DNA of 64,000 bases from VXYK01 sp965214565 (GTDB lineage: Bacteria; Actinomycetota; Acidimicrobiia; Acidimicrobiales; Aldehydirespiratoraceae). The notes beneath the pieces are model-generated. The model was not told the origin of the DNA, searched no databases, and was given only the letters and a program-made list of their open reading frames with translations. The first letter of the stretch is position 1. Every line of letters begins with the position of its first letter. This document shows, one piece after another, positions 34,271-42,540 of the stretch. The DNA lies in assembly GCA_965214565.1 (NCBI GenBank), contig OZ243951.1, forward strand, positions 62,001 to 126,000, written 5' to 3'. The position numbers were made by a program, and so were the translations under genes.

Positions 34271-34688
34271 CGCGGTCCCCAATCGAGTCAAGGATACGAT
34301 CAGGCGCTTCGGGAACCGTGTGGCACTTACTGGCGCGATGCAGCGGCGGAAGTGGCCCAACTGCAACGCGACACCGAGGCTCATGACATGGAAGAGATGC
34401 ACCCGTTCTGGCACGACGACGGGACCGTGATCGCGGGCCAGCTCGATCCCTACGAGGGCGATATCGACCCAAGCGGACTCAACCAGAGCCCAGCCCGCCG
34501 GGCCCGCACCCTCGGGGCTCAGGTTCGCCGCCGTCACGGGCTTCACGGTGACCGTACACGGCACCGACTGTCCAGCCCAGCGTCACGCCCGTGCCGTCTA
34601 TGACCCGACCAACGAGCGGCCCCGCAGCTGACGCGCGGGATCACCAAATGACCCGAGTGATCCAATTCAGACTCGGCAGACTGGGATC
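34271..34688 (+). other. 418-base stretch without a convincing gene; possible decayed ORF
   Basis: The frame of the coiled-coil gene stays open past its TAG for about 110 codons, with a plausible protein-like run (GTYWRDAAAEVAQLQRDTEA, then MEEMHPFWHDDGTVIAGQL). It becomes Arg-rich junk near 34530. A second frame (34500-34634) then looks coding-like (AAVTGFTVTVHGTDCPAQR) to a TGA. One frameshift would join them, so this may be a pseudogene. I recognise no family in either part. Confidence 0.3.
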
Positions 34689-35531
34689 GTGACGTCTGCC
34701 AGAAGTGACGAGCGGATCCAGCCGGCTTTGCATGCGCTCCTTGTGGGGGACGCCGACGGGTTGCACGCCGCTCTGGAGGCCGATCCCGATGTCGTGAGCC
34801 TCACAATCAGCGGGAACACACTGCTCGAACTGTCCACTCAACCTGATGTCGGCCCCCCGTCGCCGGCAATCGTCGACGTGCTGGTCGAGGCGGGCGCCAC
34901 GCTGGACCGCGCCCTGAACCTCGCCGGGTGCTGGAACCTCCCTGATCTCTGCTCCCAGCTCCTGGCCGCGGGAGCCGACCCTGCGGCCCGCGCCGACGCG
35001 GGCATCACACCGCTGGAGTCGGCGGCCATACACAGCTCCACCGAAGCCGCTGACGTCCTCGTCCAAGCGGGCCTGTACCGACCGAGTCTGTGGCTCGCCG
35101 CGGCCGCCGGACTGCTCCCGGCCGTGAAGGACTGGTTCGCAGCCGACGGATCGCTGCACGCCGACCCTGGGCCGCACCGGCCGAACTGGGCAGACGTCGG
35201 CCGCCCCGCCGGTGCCGTGCCTTCCGACGACCCGAGTGAGATCCTCGGCGAGGCCTTCGTGTTCGCCGCATTGAACAACCGGCGCGCCGTCGTCGACTAC
35301 CTCCTCGATACAGGTGCAGACATCGACGCGCGCCCCTATCGCAACACGACAGCCTTACATTTCGCTGTCCAATTCCAGCGCCGAGACATGGTCCAGCTAC
35401 TGCTCGATCGCGGCGCGGCGACCACAATTCAAGACGACACCCACCAGTCCGACGCCGCGGGCTGGGCCCGTGCCTGCGACGACGGCAGCGAAACCGCAAC
35501 CGCCATTCGCCAGATCTTGGGCGTATTGTAG
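34689..35531 (+). CDS. Ankyrin-repeat protein
   Basis: This 280-residue soluble protein has ankyrin-type helix pairs. The clearest are IVDVLVEAGATLDRALNLA, LCSQLLAAGADPAARADAGITPLESAA, VVDYLLDTGADIDARPYRNTTALHFAVQF and MVQLLLDRGAATTIQDD. There is no signal peptide or catalytic domain, so a protein-binding role is likely. The start is GTG with a poor ribosome site. The kelch lipoprotein gene follows after about 34 bases on the same strand, but their link is unknown. Confidence 0.8.
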   Translation: MTSARSDERIQPALHALLVGDADGLHAALEADPDVVSLTISGNTLLELSTQPDVGPPSPAIVDVLVEAGATLDRALNLAGCWNLPDLCSQLLAAGADPAARADAGITPLESAAIHSSTEAADVLVQAGLYRPSLWLAAAAGLLPAVKDWFAADGSLHADPGPHRPNWADVGRPAGAVPSDDPSEILGEAFVFAALNNRRAVVDYLLDTGADIDARPYRNTTALHFAVQFQRRDMVQLLLDRGAATTIQDDTHQSDAAGWARACDDGSETATAIRQILGVL

Positions 35532-35565
35532 GGAACCAATCGCGCACGGTGACCGTCAGATAGGT

Positions 35566-36756
35566 ATGAGTGCTGTGAAGGTCGGTCTGGGAATACTCAG
35601 CGTGGTGGTACTGGGCCTGGCGGGATGCGGTCAGGACAAGCCGATTGATCTGGCTGAACGCGGCCGTTGGGCACGGCTGCCTGATCCGCCGTTGAGCAAC
35701 CGCGACGACGCGAACATCGTCGGTGTTGGTGATGACGTGATCGTGTTCGGCGGTACCGACTTCCTGTGCGGGCCGGGCGACGATTGCGGTTACGGTGACT
35801 CCGTCGCCTATTCCGACGGGGCGGCCTTCGATCGCTCGTTGAACGAGTGGCGACCGATCGCGGACCTGCCGGTTCCGACGCTCCTCGCCGACACCGCGGT
35901 GCTCGACGACCAGGTGTTCGCTCTCACCCGAGGCTTGGGCCCCGTGCACCGAGAACTCGTCGCCTACGACCTAGGCGACGATGCATGGGTACAGATGGAT
36001 CTGCCGGACGATACTGCCCCATTGGGGAGGAACTCAGTTGTCGCCACCGACGACACCATCGTCCTCTATAGGCGCACGCATGAGGCCGGCCCAGCACCGG
36101 ACTGGGTGTTCGACCCCGCCGAGCAGTCGTGGAGTGAATTGCCCGACGATCCTCTCGGCCCCTCTTACAGTCGATCGATGGTCTGGAACGGCGAAGCGCT
36201 CTTTCTGTTCGGCAAGGCGCTCGTCGAATCGCCCGGCGGTGCCGATGGACCGTCGTACACCCGAGCCGCCCGATACGAAGACGGTGCCTGGACCGCCTTG
36301 CCGACCGCCGACACGATCGGCCCAGCCCCGAAGCTGGTCGACCGGCATCGGTTGATCGCGCCCGTGCTCGGCTGCGCCGACGGCGGACAGAACAACAATT
36401 ACGGCCGATGCATTCCCTACGGTTCCGTGTTCGACACGACCACCAACGAGTGGGGCGAGCTCCCGAACGCACCGGGCAGGGGCCGCAAAGACATCTCGTC
36501 CTACGGCGGCGTCTCAAGCACGGACCTTGTTGCCCGAAGCACGAGAGGCCCATTCTTCGACGCCACCACCGACGAGTGGTTCGAACTCGCCCTGCTCGAC
36601 TACGAGACCGAACCGAGTGCAAGCGACATCGAGAATCAGACGTCCGTGACGCGCCGAGCCGCTTCAGTCGGTGACGCGATCGTGGTCTTCGGCGGCGCCG
36701 AGTTCGGACCCGACGGCGGTGCCCTGCTTGCCGACGCGTACTTGTGGACACCCTGA
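35566..36756 (+). CDS. Kelch-like beta-propeller lipoprotein
   Basis: This 396-residue protein has a lipoprotein signal (VGLGILSVVVLGLAGCGQ; lipid attachment at Cys near residue 23). Repeating kelch-like blades follow: VGDDVIVFGGTDF, DRSLNEWRPIADLPVP, DPAEQSWSELPDDPLGP, DTTTNEWGELPNAPG, DATTDEWFELALLD and a closing DAIVVFGGAEF. This should be a surface-anchored beta-propeller that binds protein or glycan. The start at 35566 (ATG) or the GTG three codons later gives essentially the same signal. It converges on the Cache lipoprotein gene. Confidence 0.8.
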   Translation: MSAVKVGLGILSVVVLGLAGCGQDKPIDLAERGRWARLPDPPLSNRDDANIVGVGDDVIVFGGTDFLCGPGDDCGYGDSVAYSDGAAFDRSLNEWRPIADLPVPTLLADTAVLDDQVFALTRGLGPVHRELVAYDLGDDAWVQMDLPDDTAPLGRNSVVATDDTIVLYRRTHEAGPAPDWVFDPAEQSWSELPDDPLGPSYSRSMVWNGEALFLFGKALVESPGGADGPSYTRAARYEDGAWTALPTADTIGPAPKLVDRHRLIAPVLGCADGGQNNNYGRCIPYGSVFDTTTNEWGELPNAPGRGRKDISSYGGVSSTDLVARSTRGPFFDATTDEWFELALLDYETEPSASDIENQTSVTRRAASVGDAIVVFGGAEFGPDGGALLADAYLWTP

Positions 36757-36868
36757 CACGCACGAACTCGACAACCAGTCGTTCTGCCCAGCAGCGTCTT
36801 CGCTCGCACACGCGGCCCGCGGGCCAGACTCACGGTGCAGACCGACTGCCGAAGCAGAGCAGACCGAC

Positions 36869-37792
36869 CTAGCCGGCTTCGTACCAGCCTGAGGCAATAA
36901 GAATGTCGTCCCGCTTGACTATCCAGGTGTGCTTGGCCTCCCGATCACCGCTCTGGGGGTTGGTGTAGGAGTAGTCCACCCATTTGCCCGTCTCGGTGGC
37001 GGTTATCAGTTCGTCGGCGGCTGCCAGGCCCTCAGGGGTAGTGCCGAGAAGCTCGCGGAGAGTGCTACCGACGTTCTCCGGGAACGTGGGATGGGACACC
37101 ACCACACCGTCGAGGTCGGTGACGAACACGTACCATTGGTCGTCCACACTGGCCGGATCGGTGCTGGCGGGGTCGTTGAAATGCTCGAGCAGGGCATCGC
37201 GGCCGTTGCTCTCGTAGAACCACACGGCATCTTCGACGAACGCCTGCGTGTAGGAACCAGGCTCTGATTTGGTGGGCGGGGGCGAGGGATAGGAGTCCTC
37301 GTACCAGCCCGAAGCAAAGATGAGATTGTCCCGTCGAACGGCCCAGGTGTGTTTGGTGCCGCCGTCGTCGGTCTGCGGGTTGTAGAAGACGTAGTCGACC
37401 CATTGCCCGTCCTCATCGGTGGCCTTCAGCACCGGACCATATGCGTATCCCGTTATGTCCACCCGCTCGCCCGAGTTGGTGCCTACCCGCGAGGGGATGG
37501 TGGCATGGGCGTCGAGCAGACCTGTGTCTGCGTCCATGATGAACAGGTACCACTGGCCGTCGGCACCGGCTTCATTGTTGTAGTAGTCGATCGTGGCATC
37601 CCCGCCGGCCTCCTCGTACCGGTCCAGTGCCTGCTGCACATACCACTTGGTGTACGCGTCCCGTTCGGTCTTGGGCGGCGGGGCCGCTGTCGCCCCGCCA
37701 TCGTCATCGTCGCCACACGCCACCGCTCCGACAAGCACAACGGTTACCGCTGCTATTGCTGCGACGAACATTCGCCATCGATTTCCATGCAT
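36869..37792 (-). CDS. Lipoprotein with two Cache-like sensor domains
   Basis: A lipoprotein signal (FVAAIAAVTVVLVGAVACGDDDD) is followed by two related domains, about residues 45-165 and 185-305. Each has a helix with YVQQALDRYEEAGGDATIDYYN or FVEDAVWFYESNGRDALLEHFN, then DGQWYLFIMD or DDQWYVFVTD, then GQWVDYVFYNPQT or GKWVDYSYTNPQS. Each ends in KHTW.V.RDxLIFASGWYE. This is the Cache pattern of extracellular ligand sensors, but there is no transmembrane signalling domain, so it may bind solutes for a partner. The start is the ATG at 37792; a GTG at 37804 is possible. Confidence 0.78.
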   Translation of the reverse strand: MHGNRWRMFVAAIAAVTVVLVGAVACGDDDDGGATAAPPPKTERDAYTKWYVQQALDRYEEAGGDATIDYYNNEAGADGQWYLFIMDADTGLLDAHATIPSRVGTNSGERVDITGYAYGPVLKATDEDGQWVDYVFYNPQTDDGGTKHTWAVRRDNLIFASGWYEDSYPSPPPTKSEPGSYTQAFVEDAVWFYESNGRDALLEHFNDPASTDPASVDDQWYVFVTDLDGVVVSHPTFPENVGSTLRELLGTTPEGLAAADELITATETGKWVDYSYTNPQSGDREAKHTWIVKRDDILIASGWYEAG

Positions 37793-38008
37793 CCGATTCA
37801 CCACCTTGTTCGGCCTCCCTGTGAGGTCCTCAATCTAACCGGACTCATGCGCAAGACTATGCTGGAGGGGCTGAGAGCGGGAGTGCCCGGGTTGAATCGC
37901 TATAGCTCGGGCGCGAACGAACATGACCTGCGGTAGCAATTTGTTGGGGTTTCATAGTTTTTAAATATGTTTTAAGCATTGTCACAGGGGTAGGGTAGGT
38001 TCTTGTGC
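37793..38008. promoter_or_regulatory. AT-rich divergent promoter region (Cache lipoprotein / HNH gene)
   Basis: About 200 bases separate two divergent starts. On + near 37942-37975 the sequence is strongly AT-rich (GTTTTTAAATATGTTTTAAG). A TTGTTG box lies about 17 bases before AAATATG, a fair match to a sigma-70-type promoter. GGGTAGG precedes the HNH ATG. No operator is identifiable. Confidence 0.35.
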
Positions 38009-39211
38009 ATGCAGTCAGCCCCTGTTCCTAGCCCGCCTGGCACCATCGATGGTGCGGTGTGTGGCAACGCGGTGTGTATCGGGGTGGCCGATGTTGGCGG
38101 GTTGTCCGAGGAGGGGTTGCGGGCACGGTTGCAGCTGGTGGGGCGTAGCGAGTCTCGGTTGGCGGCGATGAAGGTTCAGGTTCTTGGGGAGTTGGGTCGG
38201 CGAACCTCTGCGATCGACGCCCAGTTGATCGCGGCTGATGAGTTGTTGTCGTCCAAGCGTGAAGCCAAACGCGATGTTGAGACAGCCAGACGGCTTGAAC
38301 AGTTGCCTGGCACTGCTGCTGCGTTGGCTGACGGTGAGATACCGCCTGGGCATGCCCGGCTGATCGCTCGTGCATCCTCTGAAGGCAAAGTCGACGAGGC
38401 TGTGCTGGTCGAGGCGGCCCGTTCTGAGAACTTCGACCGGTTCGCCAAGACCGTAAAACGTCATCAACAAGACCAGTCCGGGGACGACGGGGAGACGCTG
38501 TTGGAACGCCAGCGTCGATGTCGTTCGGCTCGGGTATTCGAGAGTCCCGAGACCGGGATGTTCGTCTTGTCGGCCCAGTTCGATCGGATCACGGGCACCC
38601 GTATTGCAACCGCATTGACAGCCAAGGAACGCGAGTTGTGGCACCGCGAAGACCCGAACCGACGGTGCACGCCCCAACAACGCATGGCTGACGCGCTGGC
38701 TGAGTTGATCTGCGACGAGTCGGACGACAGCACCGACGGCAAGAGCAACAAGAAGGGCAGGAAGCGCCGAAGGAAGCAGGGCACGAACTTGTTGGTGTTG
38801 GCCGACTTCGATGCGATCAAACAACAACTGGTCAACGCCCGGCTCGCTGACGGCACACCCATCCCCGTGACCGAACTGCGCGAGCTGGCCCTGAATGCCA
38901 ACATTCTGCCGTCGATCTTCGATGCTGAGACCCGCAACCTTTGGCTCGGCCGTAGCCGACGCACCGCTTCTGAAGCTCAACGGATGGCTTTGACCGCCCG
39001 TGACGAGCACTGCATAGGTTGTGAGGCCAATCCCTTGTGGTGCCGAGTCCATCACATCGTCTGGTGGTCCAAGAACGGGTCCACCGACCTGGGCAACCTG
39101 TTACTTGTATGCGACGCGTGCCACCACAAGATCCACGACCAGGGCTGGCAGGTTCACCAACACCCCACCACCAAGAAGTTCTACCTCAAGCCCCCGCCCA
39201 AGCCAGACTGA
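38009..39211 (+). CDS. DUF222 / HNH endonuclease-like protein (13E12 family)
   Basis: In this protein of about 400 residues the N-terminal two-thirds is the helical DUF222 domain of actinobacterial 13E12-type repeats (LQLVGRSESRLAAMKVQVLGELGRR, GEIPPGHARLIARA). The C-terminal HNH nuclease has CIGCEANPLWCRVHHIVWW, then STDLGNLLLVCDACHHKIHD, with paired Cys for structural zinc. A basic Lys/Arg patch (NKKGRKRRRKQG) lies between. Members are often multicopy and mobile; function is unproven. The ATG at 38009 follows GGGTAGG; a TTG two codons earlier is in frame. Confidence 0.88.
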   Translation: MQSAPVPSPPGTIDGAVCGNAVCIGVADVGGLSEEGLRARLQLVGRSESRLAAMKVQVLGELGRRTSAIDAQLIAADELLSSKREAKRDVETARRLEQLPGTAAALADGEIPPGHARLIARASSEGKVDEAVLVEAARSENFDRFAKTVKRHQQDQSGDDGETLLERQRRCRSARVFESPETGMFVLSAQFDRITGTRIATALTAKERELWHREDPNRRCTPQQRMADALAELICDESDDSTDGKSNKKGRKRRRKQGTNLLVLADFDAIKQQLVNARLADGTPIPVTELRELALNANILPSIFDAETRNLWLGRSRRTASEAQRMALTARDEHCIGCEANPLWCRVHHIVWWSKNGSTDLGNLLLVCDACHHKIHDQGWQVHQHPTTKKFYLKPPPKPD

Positions 39212-39225
39212 ACAACGTGGCAGTG

Positions 39226-39290
39226 CTGGACCATGGTCCAGGGGCAGTCCACATTGGCCGTCGGAAACAACTCCAAAGATTGGCCGACGG
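39226..39290. terminator. Candidate bidirectional terminator
   Basis: Between two convergent genes lie a perfect 16-base palindrome (CTGGACCATGGTCCAG, 39226-39241) and a second inverted repeat (CCGTCGG 39258-39264 with CCGACGG 39284-39290). Neither is followed by a strong T run, so termination efficiency is uncertain. Confidence 0.4.
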
Positions 39291-39312
39291 AGTAAATCGG
39301 CAGTCAGCGCCG

Positions 39313-40014
39313 TTAGCGAGCGGAGAGGGAATCAGCCAACCGGAAAAGGGCTATCTCGGCCATGTGATCGAGGTTGCTCCCATCGGCGCCCTCATACACC
39401 TGACGCAGTTGAACCTCAAGGTCGACGATCACTCCTTCGGCCGCATACCGTTCAAAGAAATCCTTGAACCCGTCCGGCTCGAAGATCGAGGCGTTCACAC
39501 CGATTACGCAGCAGGCACCGGGGCGAGCAATACGCAGAAGTTCGGGAATGCCCTCGGGTCCGACATGGCCGTGGGTGAAGGTACCCGTACTGATGATTCC
39601 GCCGTAGGTGTCACTTGCGATGTCTACCGGGCCGGTGAGGTCGACCTCGGTGGTGTTCCGGTAGACGGGTCCGCCCTCAGCGGCAGTCTTGGCACGAGCC
39701 TGGGCCAACATCTCCGCCGAAATGTCGACACCGTCGATCGGGGCTACACCCAGAGTTCGTAGCTGCTCGCCGACAAGTCCGGTACCACAGCCGACATCAA
39801 GTACCGGCCCCGAACCAGAGAATCCTTCACATAGCAGTTCGGCAGCTGTGCGGGGGTATATGTAACGCCGAGGGACGGTGAACCCGGACTCATATGTGTC
39901 TGCCCACTTGGCATACAGCGCACGATTGTCATCGGGACTCTCAACTGAGTACGCCTCGCGCAAACCGATCGGCTGGCTCGTTCCAGAGCCGCTCCCATCC
40001 GAATCACCAAGCAT
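39313..40014 (-). CDS. Class I SAM-dependent methyltransferase
   Basis: This protein of about 233 residues has motif I VLDVGCGTGLVGEQL, motif II-like IDGVDISAEMLAQAR and a methyltransferase-11-like core (GIISTGTFTHGHVGPEGIPELLRIARPG). The substrate is unknown; small-molecule methylation is most likely. I chose the ATG at 40014. A TTG at 40065, overlapping the stop of the upstream nuclease gene (TTGA), would add 17 unconserved residues and imply coupling. It converges on the HNH gene. Confidence 0.8.
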   Translation of the reverse strand: MLGDSDGSGSGTSQPIGLREAYSVESPDDNRALYAKWADTYESGFTVPRRYIYPRTAAELLCEGFSGSGPVLDVGCGTGLVGEQLRTLGVAPIDGVDISAEMLAQARAKTAAEGGPVYRNTTEVDLTGPVDIASDTYGGIISTGTFTHGHVGPEGIPELLRIARPGACCVIGVNASIFEPDGFKDFFERYAAEGVIVDLEVQLRQVYEGADGSNLDHMAEIALFRLADSLSAR

Positions 40015-40061
40015 CGCCGTCGACACCGACCCAAGGGCGGAACGAACTTTCGACGGTCTGC

Positions 40062-41450
40062 TCAACTCGTGCAGCCGACACCATCACGGTTTCCATCCAA
40101 CCGGTAGGGGTCCTCTCCGATCTCGAGGATTGTTACAGGCTTTTGGCTGCTGGACAAGTCTCCACAATTCAAATCGTCGGTGATCTCCAGACACGGTTCA
40201 TAGGCGGGATGACAGTTGCCATTGCCGGTCACCGTTGGAACGGATGTTGCAGGGGCCGAGGTTGTGGCCGGAGCTGCGACCGGCGTTGCAGAGCTCGGAG
40301 CGCCTCCCAATTGCGAATCGTCGCATTGTGATATCAGTTGACGCAGAGCCTGCAACTCGGTCGTGTCGACCGAGAGTTCCCAACGGGTCTTGACTGCGAT
40401 CCAGGCTTCGACATACCAGCACCGCACTGAAGTGTCCACCGGCAACCATTCAGCCGGGTCTGAAGCACCCTTCTGGCGGTTCGACGAAGCCGACACAGCT
40501 ACCAGCGAATGCTCGTAGCCCAAGTCGTTCGCATAACGACGACGTGTGTCGCTGTCCCATCCGTAGGCACCCGAGTCCCATGCCTCAGCCAGCGGCACGA
40601 GATGATCCACATCGAATCCCGATCCTGTGCCCGTCTCAGTTGCTCCGTCATAGACGCTGTACCACTGTCCACCCGACAGGGAGCAGGAGCTCCCGACCCG
40701 CGGCACCACGACCGCCTCGGCGATCAGTACCTCTCGGCGGGCATCGCAGCGGTCGCCGTCCGCGTCGACCCAATGGTCGAACAGATCACGGTCATAACCA
40801 GACCGCTGCTCGGCTCGCACTGGCAATGCTTCGAGTCGGCTCAGCAACTCGGCGACCGCGCCCTCTGACCCAGCAGCTACCTCCACACCTGTTGCACCCG
40901 AACCACCGCCGTCGCTCCCGGATTGTTCAACAGCCCCGGACTCATCTTCCGGCGGAGCTGCAGTGGTGGCCGGTGCTTCGGTGATCGGCGCAGGCACCGT
41001 GTTCGCAGGTGCTTCTAAGGCCAGTGAGTTTGTCGTATCACCGTTAGCAGACGACTCTGATTCTGCTGAAGCGTCCTCGTTCGGTTCGTCACTCGCATCG
41101 TCTTGGACTGACGCATCATCGCTCTCAGTATCGGCACATGCACCAACCAGGACCACCAACGAGATGAATCCATAAACCCCCAGCATCCACCATCTTCGAT
41201 AGAGAGGAGGTTTCGACCTGCCACGTCCACGAGACTCGCTCGAGACCGAGGGCCCCGGCCTAGGCGTCAACGTCCGATCAATTGGGTCTACCCGCAGTTC
41301 CCTGTCCGCACCGGAAACCTGGTCGGTCCAATCTCCTGTTGCATCTCGCCAACGCCACCGGAAACGACCAGTCGGGTCAGCCTCCCAAGACCCCGACGAG
41401 ATATTGCCCACCTCGTCGTCTCCACCACTATTGCTCTGATTCGGTGCCAC
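40062..41450 (-). CDS. Membrane-anchored HNH nuclease with DUF2510-like and Excalibur regions
   Basis: Domains in this 462-residue protein, in order: a tryptophan-rich DUF2510-like segment (GSWEADPTGRFRWRWRDATGDW); one membrane helix (WWMLGVYGFISLVVLVGACA, about 86-105); a long Asp/Glu/Ser/Thr linker; a DUF1524-type HNH nuclease with FDVDHLVPLAEAWDSGAYGW and SLVAVSASSNRQKGASDPAEW; and a C-terminal Excalibur-like calcium motif (DRNGDG-type DGNRDGVGC). The nuclease would face outward, suggesting degradation of extracellular DNA for nutrients. The paired Cys in CYVEAW and CSLSGG may form disulfides. Confidence 0.8.
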   Translation of the reverse strand: MAPNQSNSGGDDEVGNISSGSWEADPTGRFRWRWRDATGDWTDQVSGADRELRVDPIDRTLTPRPGPSVSSESRGRGRSKPPLYRRWWMLGVYGFISLVVLVGACADTESDDASVQDDASDEPNEDASAESESSANGDTTNSLALEAPANTVPAPITEAPATTAAPPEDESGAVEQSGSDGGGSGATGVEVAAGSEGAVAELLSRLEALPVRAEQRSGYDRDLFDHWVDADGDRCDARREVLIAEAVVVPRVGSSCSLSGGQWYSVYDGATETGTGSGFDVDHLVPLAEAWDSGAYGWDSDTRRRYANDLGYEHSLVAVSASSNRQKGASDPAEWLPVDTSVRCWYVEAWIAVKTRWELSVDTTELQALRQLISQCDDSQLGGAPSSATPVAAPATTSAPATSVPTVTGNGNCHPAYEPCLEITDDLNCGDLSSSQKPVTILEIGEDPYRLDGNRDGVGCTS

Positions 41451-41529
41451 TGGGCATCCTCTCCTAGCTAGGCCAACGCTCTGATCGAGCGACCGAAACA
41501 GCTGTCAAATTCGGTACCACTGGTCGTGA

Positions 41530-42357
41530 TCAAACGGGGGCCGGAGCGGCGACCGTGAGGCGGGCCATCTCGCGGCGTTGCGGATAATGGTCAGCGACCG
41601 CGAAATGCTGGGTGCAGCGCTCGTCCCACACGATCAAGTCGCCCTCAGACCATTCGTAGCGGATCGTGTAGTTCGGCTGGGTGGCGTGCTCGTACAGGAA
41701 ATTGAGCAGAGCATCACTCTCGCCCCGATGAAAACCCACCAGGTGACTGGTGAAATTCTGGTTGACATTGAGGTAGCAACGACCGGTGTCGGGATGGGTC
41801 GCCACCACCGGTCGCTCAGCACCGGGGAACTGCGCACGGGTGCGCTCTACCAACTCGCCGCCGGCCTTGGAAATGAACGACTGACCGGGCCCCATGTCAT
41901 GCCTAGCGGTGATACCCGCGAGCCGCTGCTGCAAGGACTCCGAAAGGCCGTCGTAAGCCGCATACATGCTGGCGAAGATGGTGTCTCCGCCCCGCGCCGG
42001 CATCTCCACCGCTCGCAGGGAGCCCAGAATCGGAGCGTCGGGGTCCCAGGTCACATCCGTGTGCCATTTGTCCTGGTAGGGCGGCCGGTCTTCATCGTCG
42101 ACGATTCGCTCGACCTTGGCCTCAGTCGTACCCGCGGTCCGGCCGATCGGATGGATGTATGGCCGCCCCCACCCAGCGAGCAGGTCCATCTGATGGGAGT
42201 CCTCGATTGACTGCCCCGGGAACACCAGCACGAGGTGTTCCAGCAGAAGCCCGTACAGATCAGCACGCGCGCCGTCCCTCAAAGGAGACCGCAGATCAAT
42301 CCCTGTCACCCTAACCCCGAGCGCGCCACCGATCGGCTCAACCTTCCATGTGTGCAT
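41530..42357 (-). CDS. TauD/TfdA-family Fe(II)/2-oxoglutarate dioxygenase
   Basis: This 275-residue protein has the facial triad HxD in KWHTDVTWDPDAP and the distal His in ERCTQHFAVADHYP, followed by the oxoglutarate-binding Arg region (RREMARLTV). The N-terminus WKVEPIGGALGVRVTGIDLR matches TauD enzymes, which hydroxylate taurine, sulfonates, herbicide-like acids or carnitine precursors. The substrate is not readable here and no tauABC transporter is adjacent. I chose the ATG at 42357; earlier codons are Arg-rich and unlike the family. Confidence 0.9.
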   Translation of the reverse strand: MHTWKVEPIGGALGVRVTGIDLRSPLRDGARADLYGLLLEHLVLVFPGQSIEDSHQMDLLAGWGRPYIHPIGRTAGTTEAKVERIVDDEDRPPYQDKWHTDVTWDPDAPILGSLRAVEMPARGGDTIFASMYAAYDGLSESLQQRLAGITARHDMGPGQSFISKAGGELVERTRAQFPGAERPVVATHPDTGRCYLNVNQNFTSHLVGFHRGESDALLNFLYEHATQPNYTIRYEWSEGDLIVWDERCTQHFAVADHYPQRREMARLTVAAPAPV

Positions 42358-42540
42358 GTCGGCGACAATACCGCACACAACGAGACCCAGCCGATTCCTG
42401 CCAGCATCACGACGCGTCCGGTCACGCGGCCTCACCCCACCGACCACCACACCCATCAAGCCACAGCCGCGTCACGTCCTTGGCGCTCTATGACGTCCTG
42501 GGCGTGACGGGACCTGTGAGGTCCTGAACCAGGGATCGGC

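Noticed and set aside
36814..36825. Perfect palindrome GGCCCGCGGGCC between convergent genes
   Set aside because: Twelve GC-only bases in a GC-rich genome with no T tract; too little to call a terminator or operator.
37866..37930. TPP-riboswitch-like pattern (CTGAGAG ... GTTGAATC)
   Set aside because: The second conserved half (GAACCTGATC and following stem) does not match and the downstream gene is an HNH protein, not thiamine-related.
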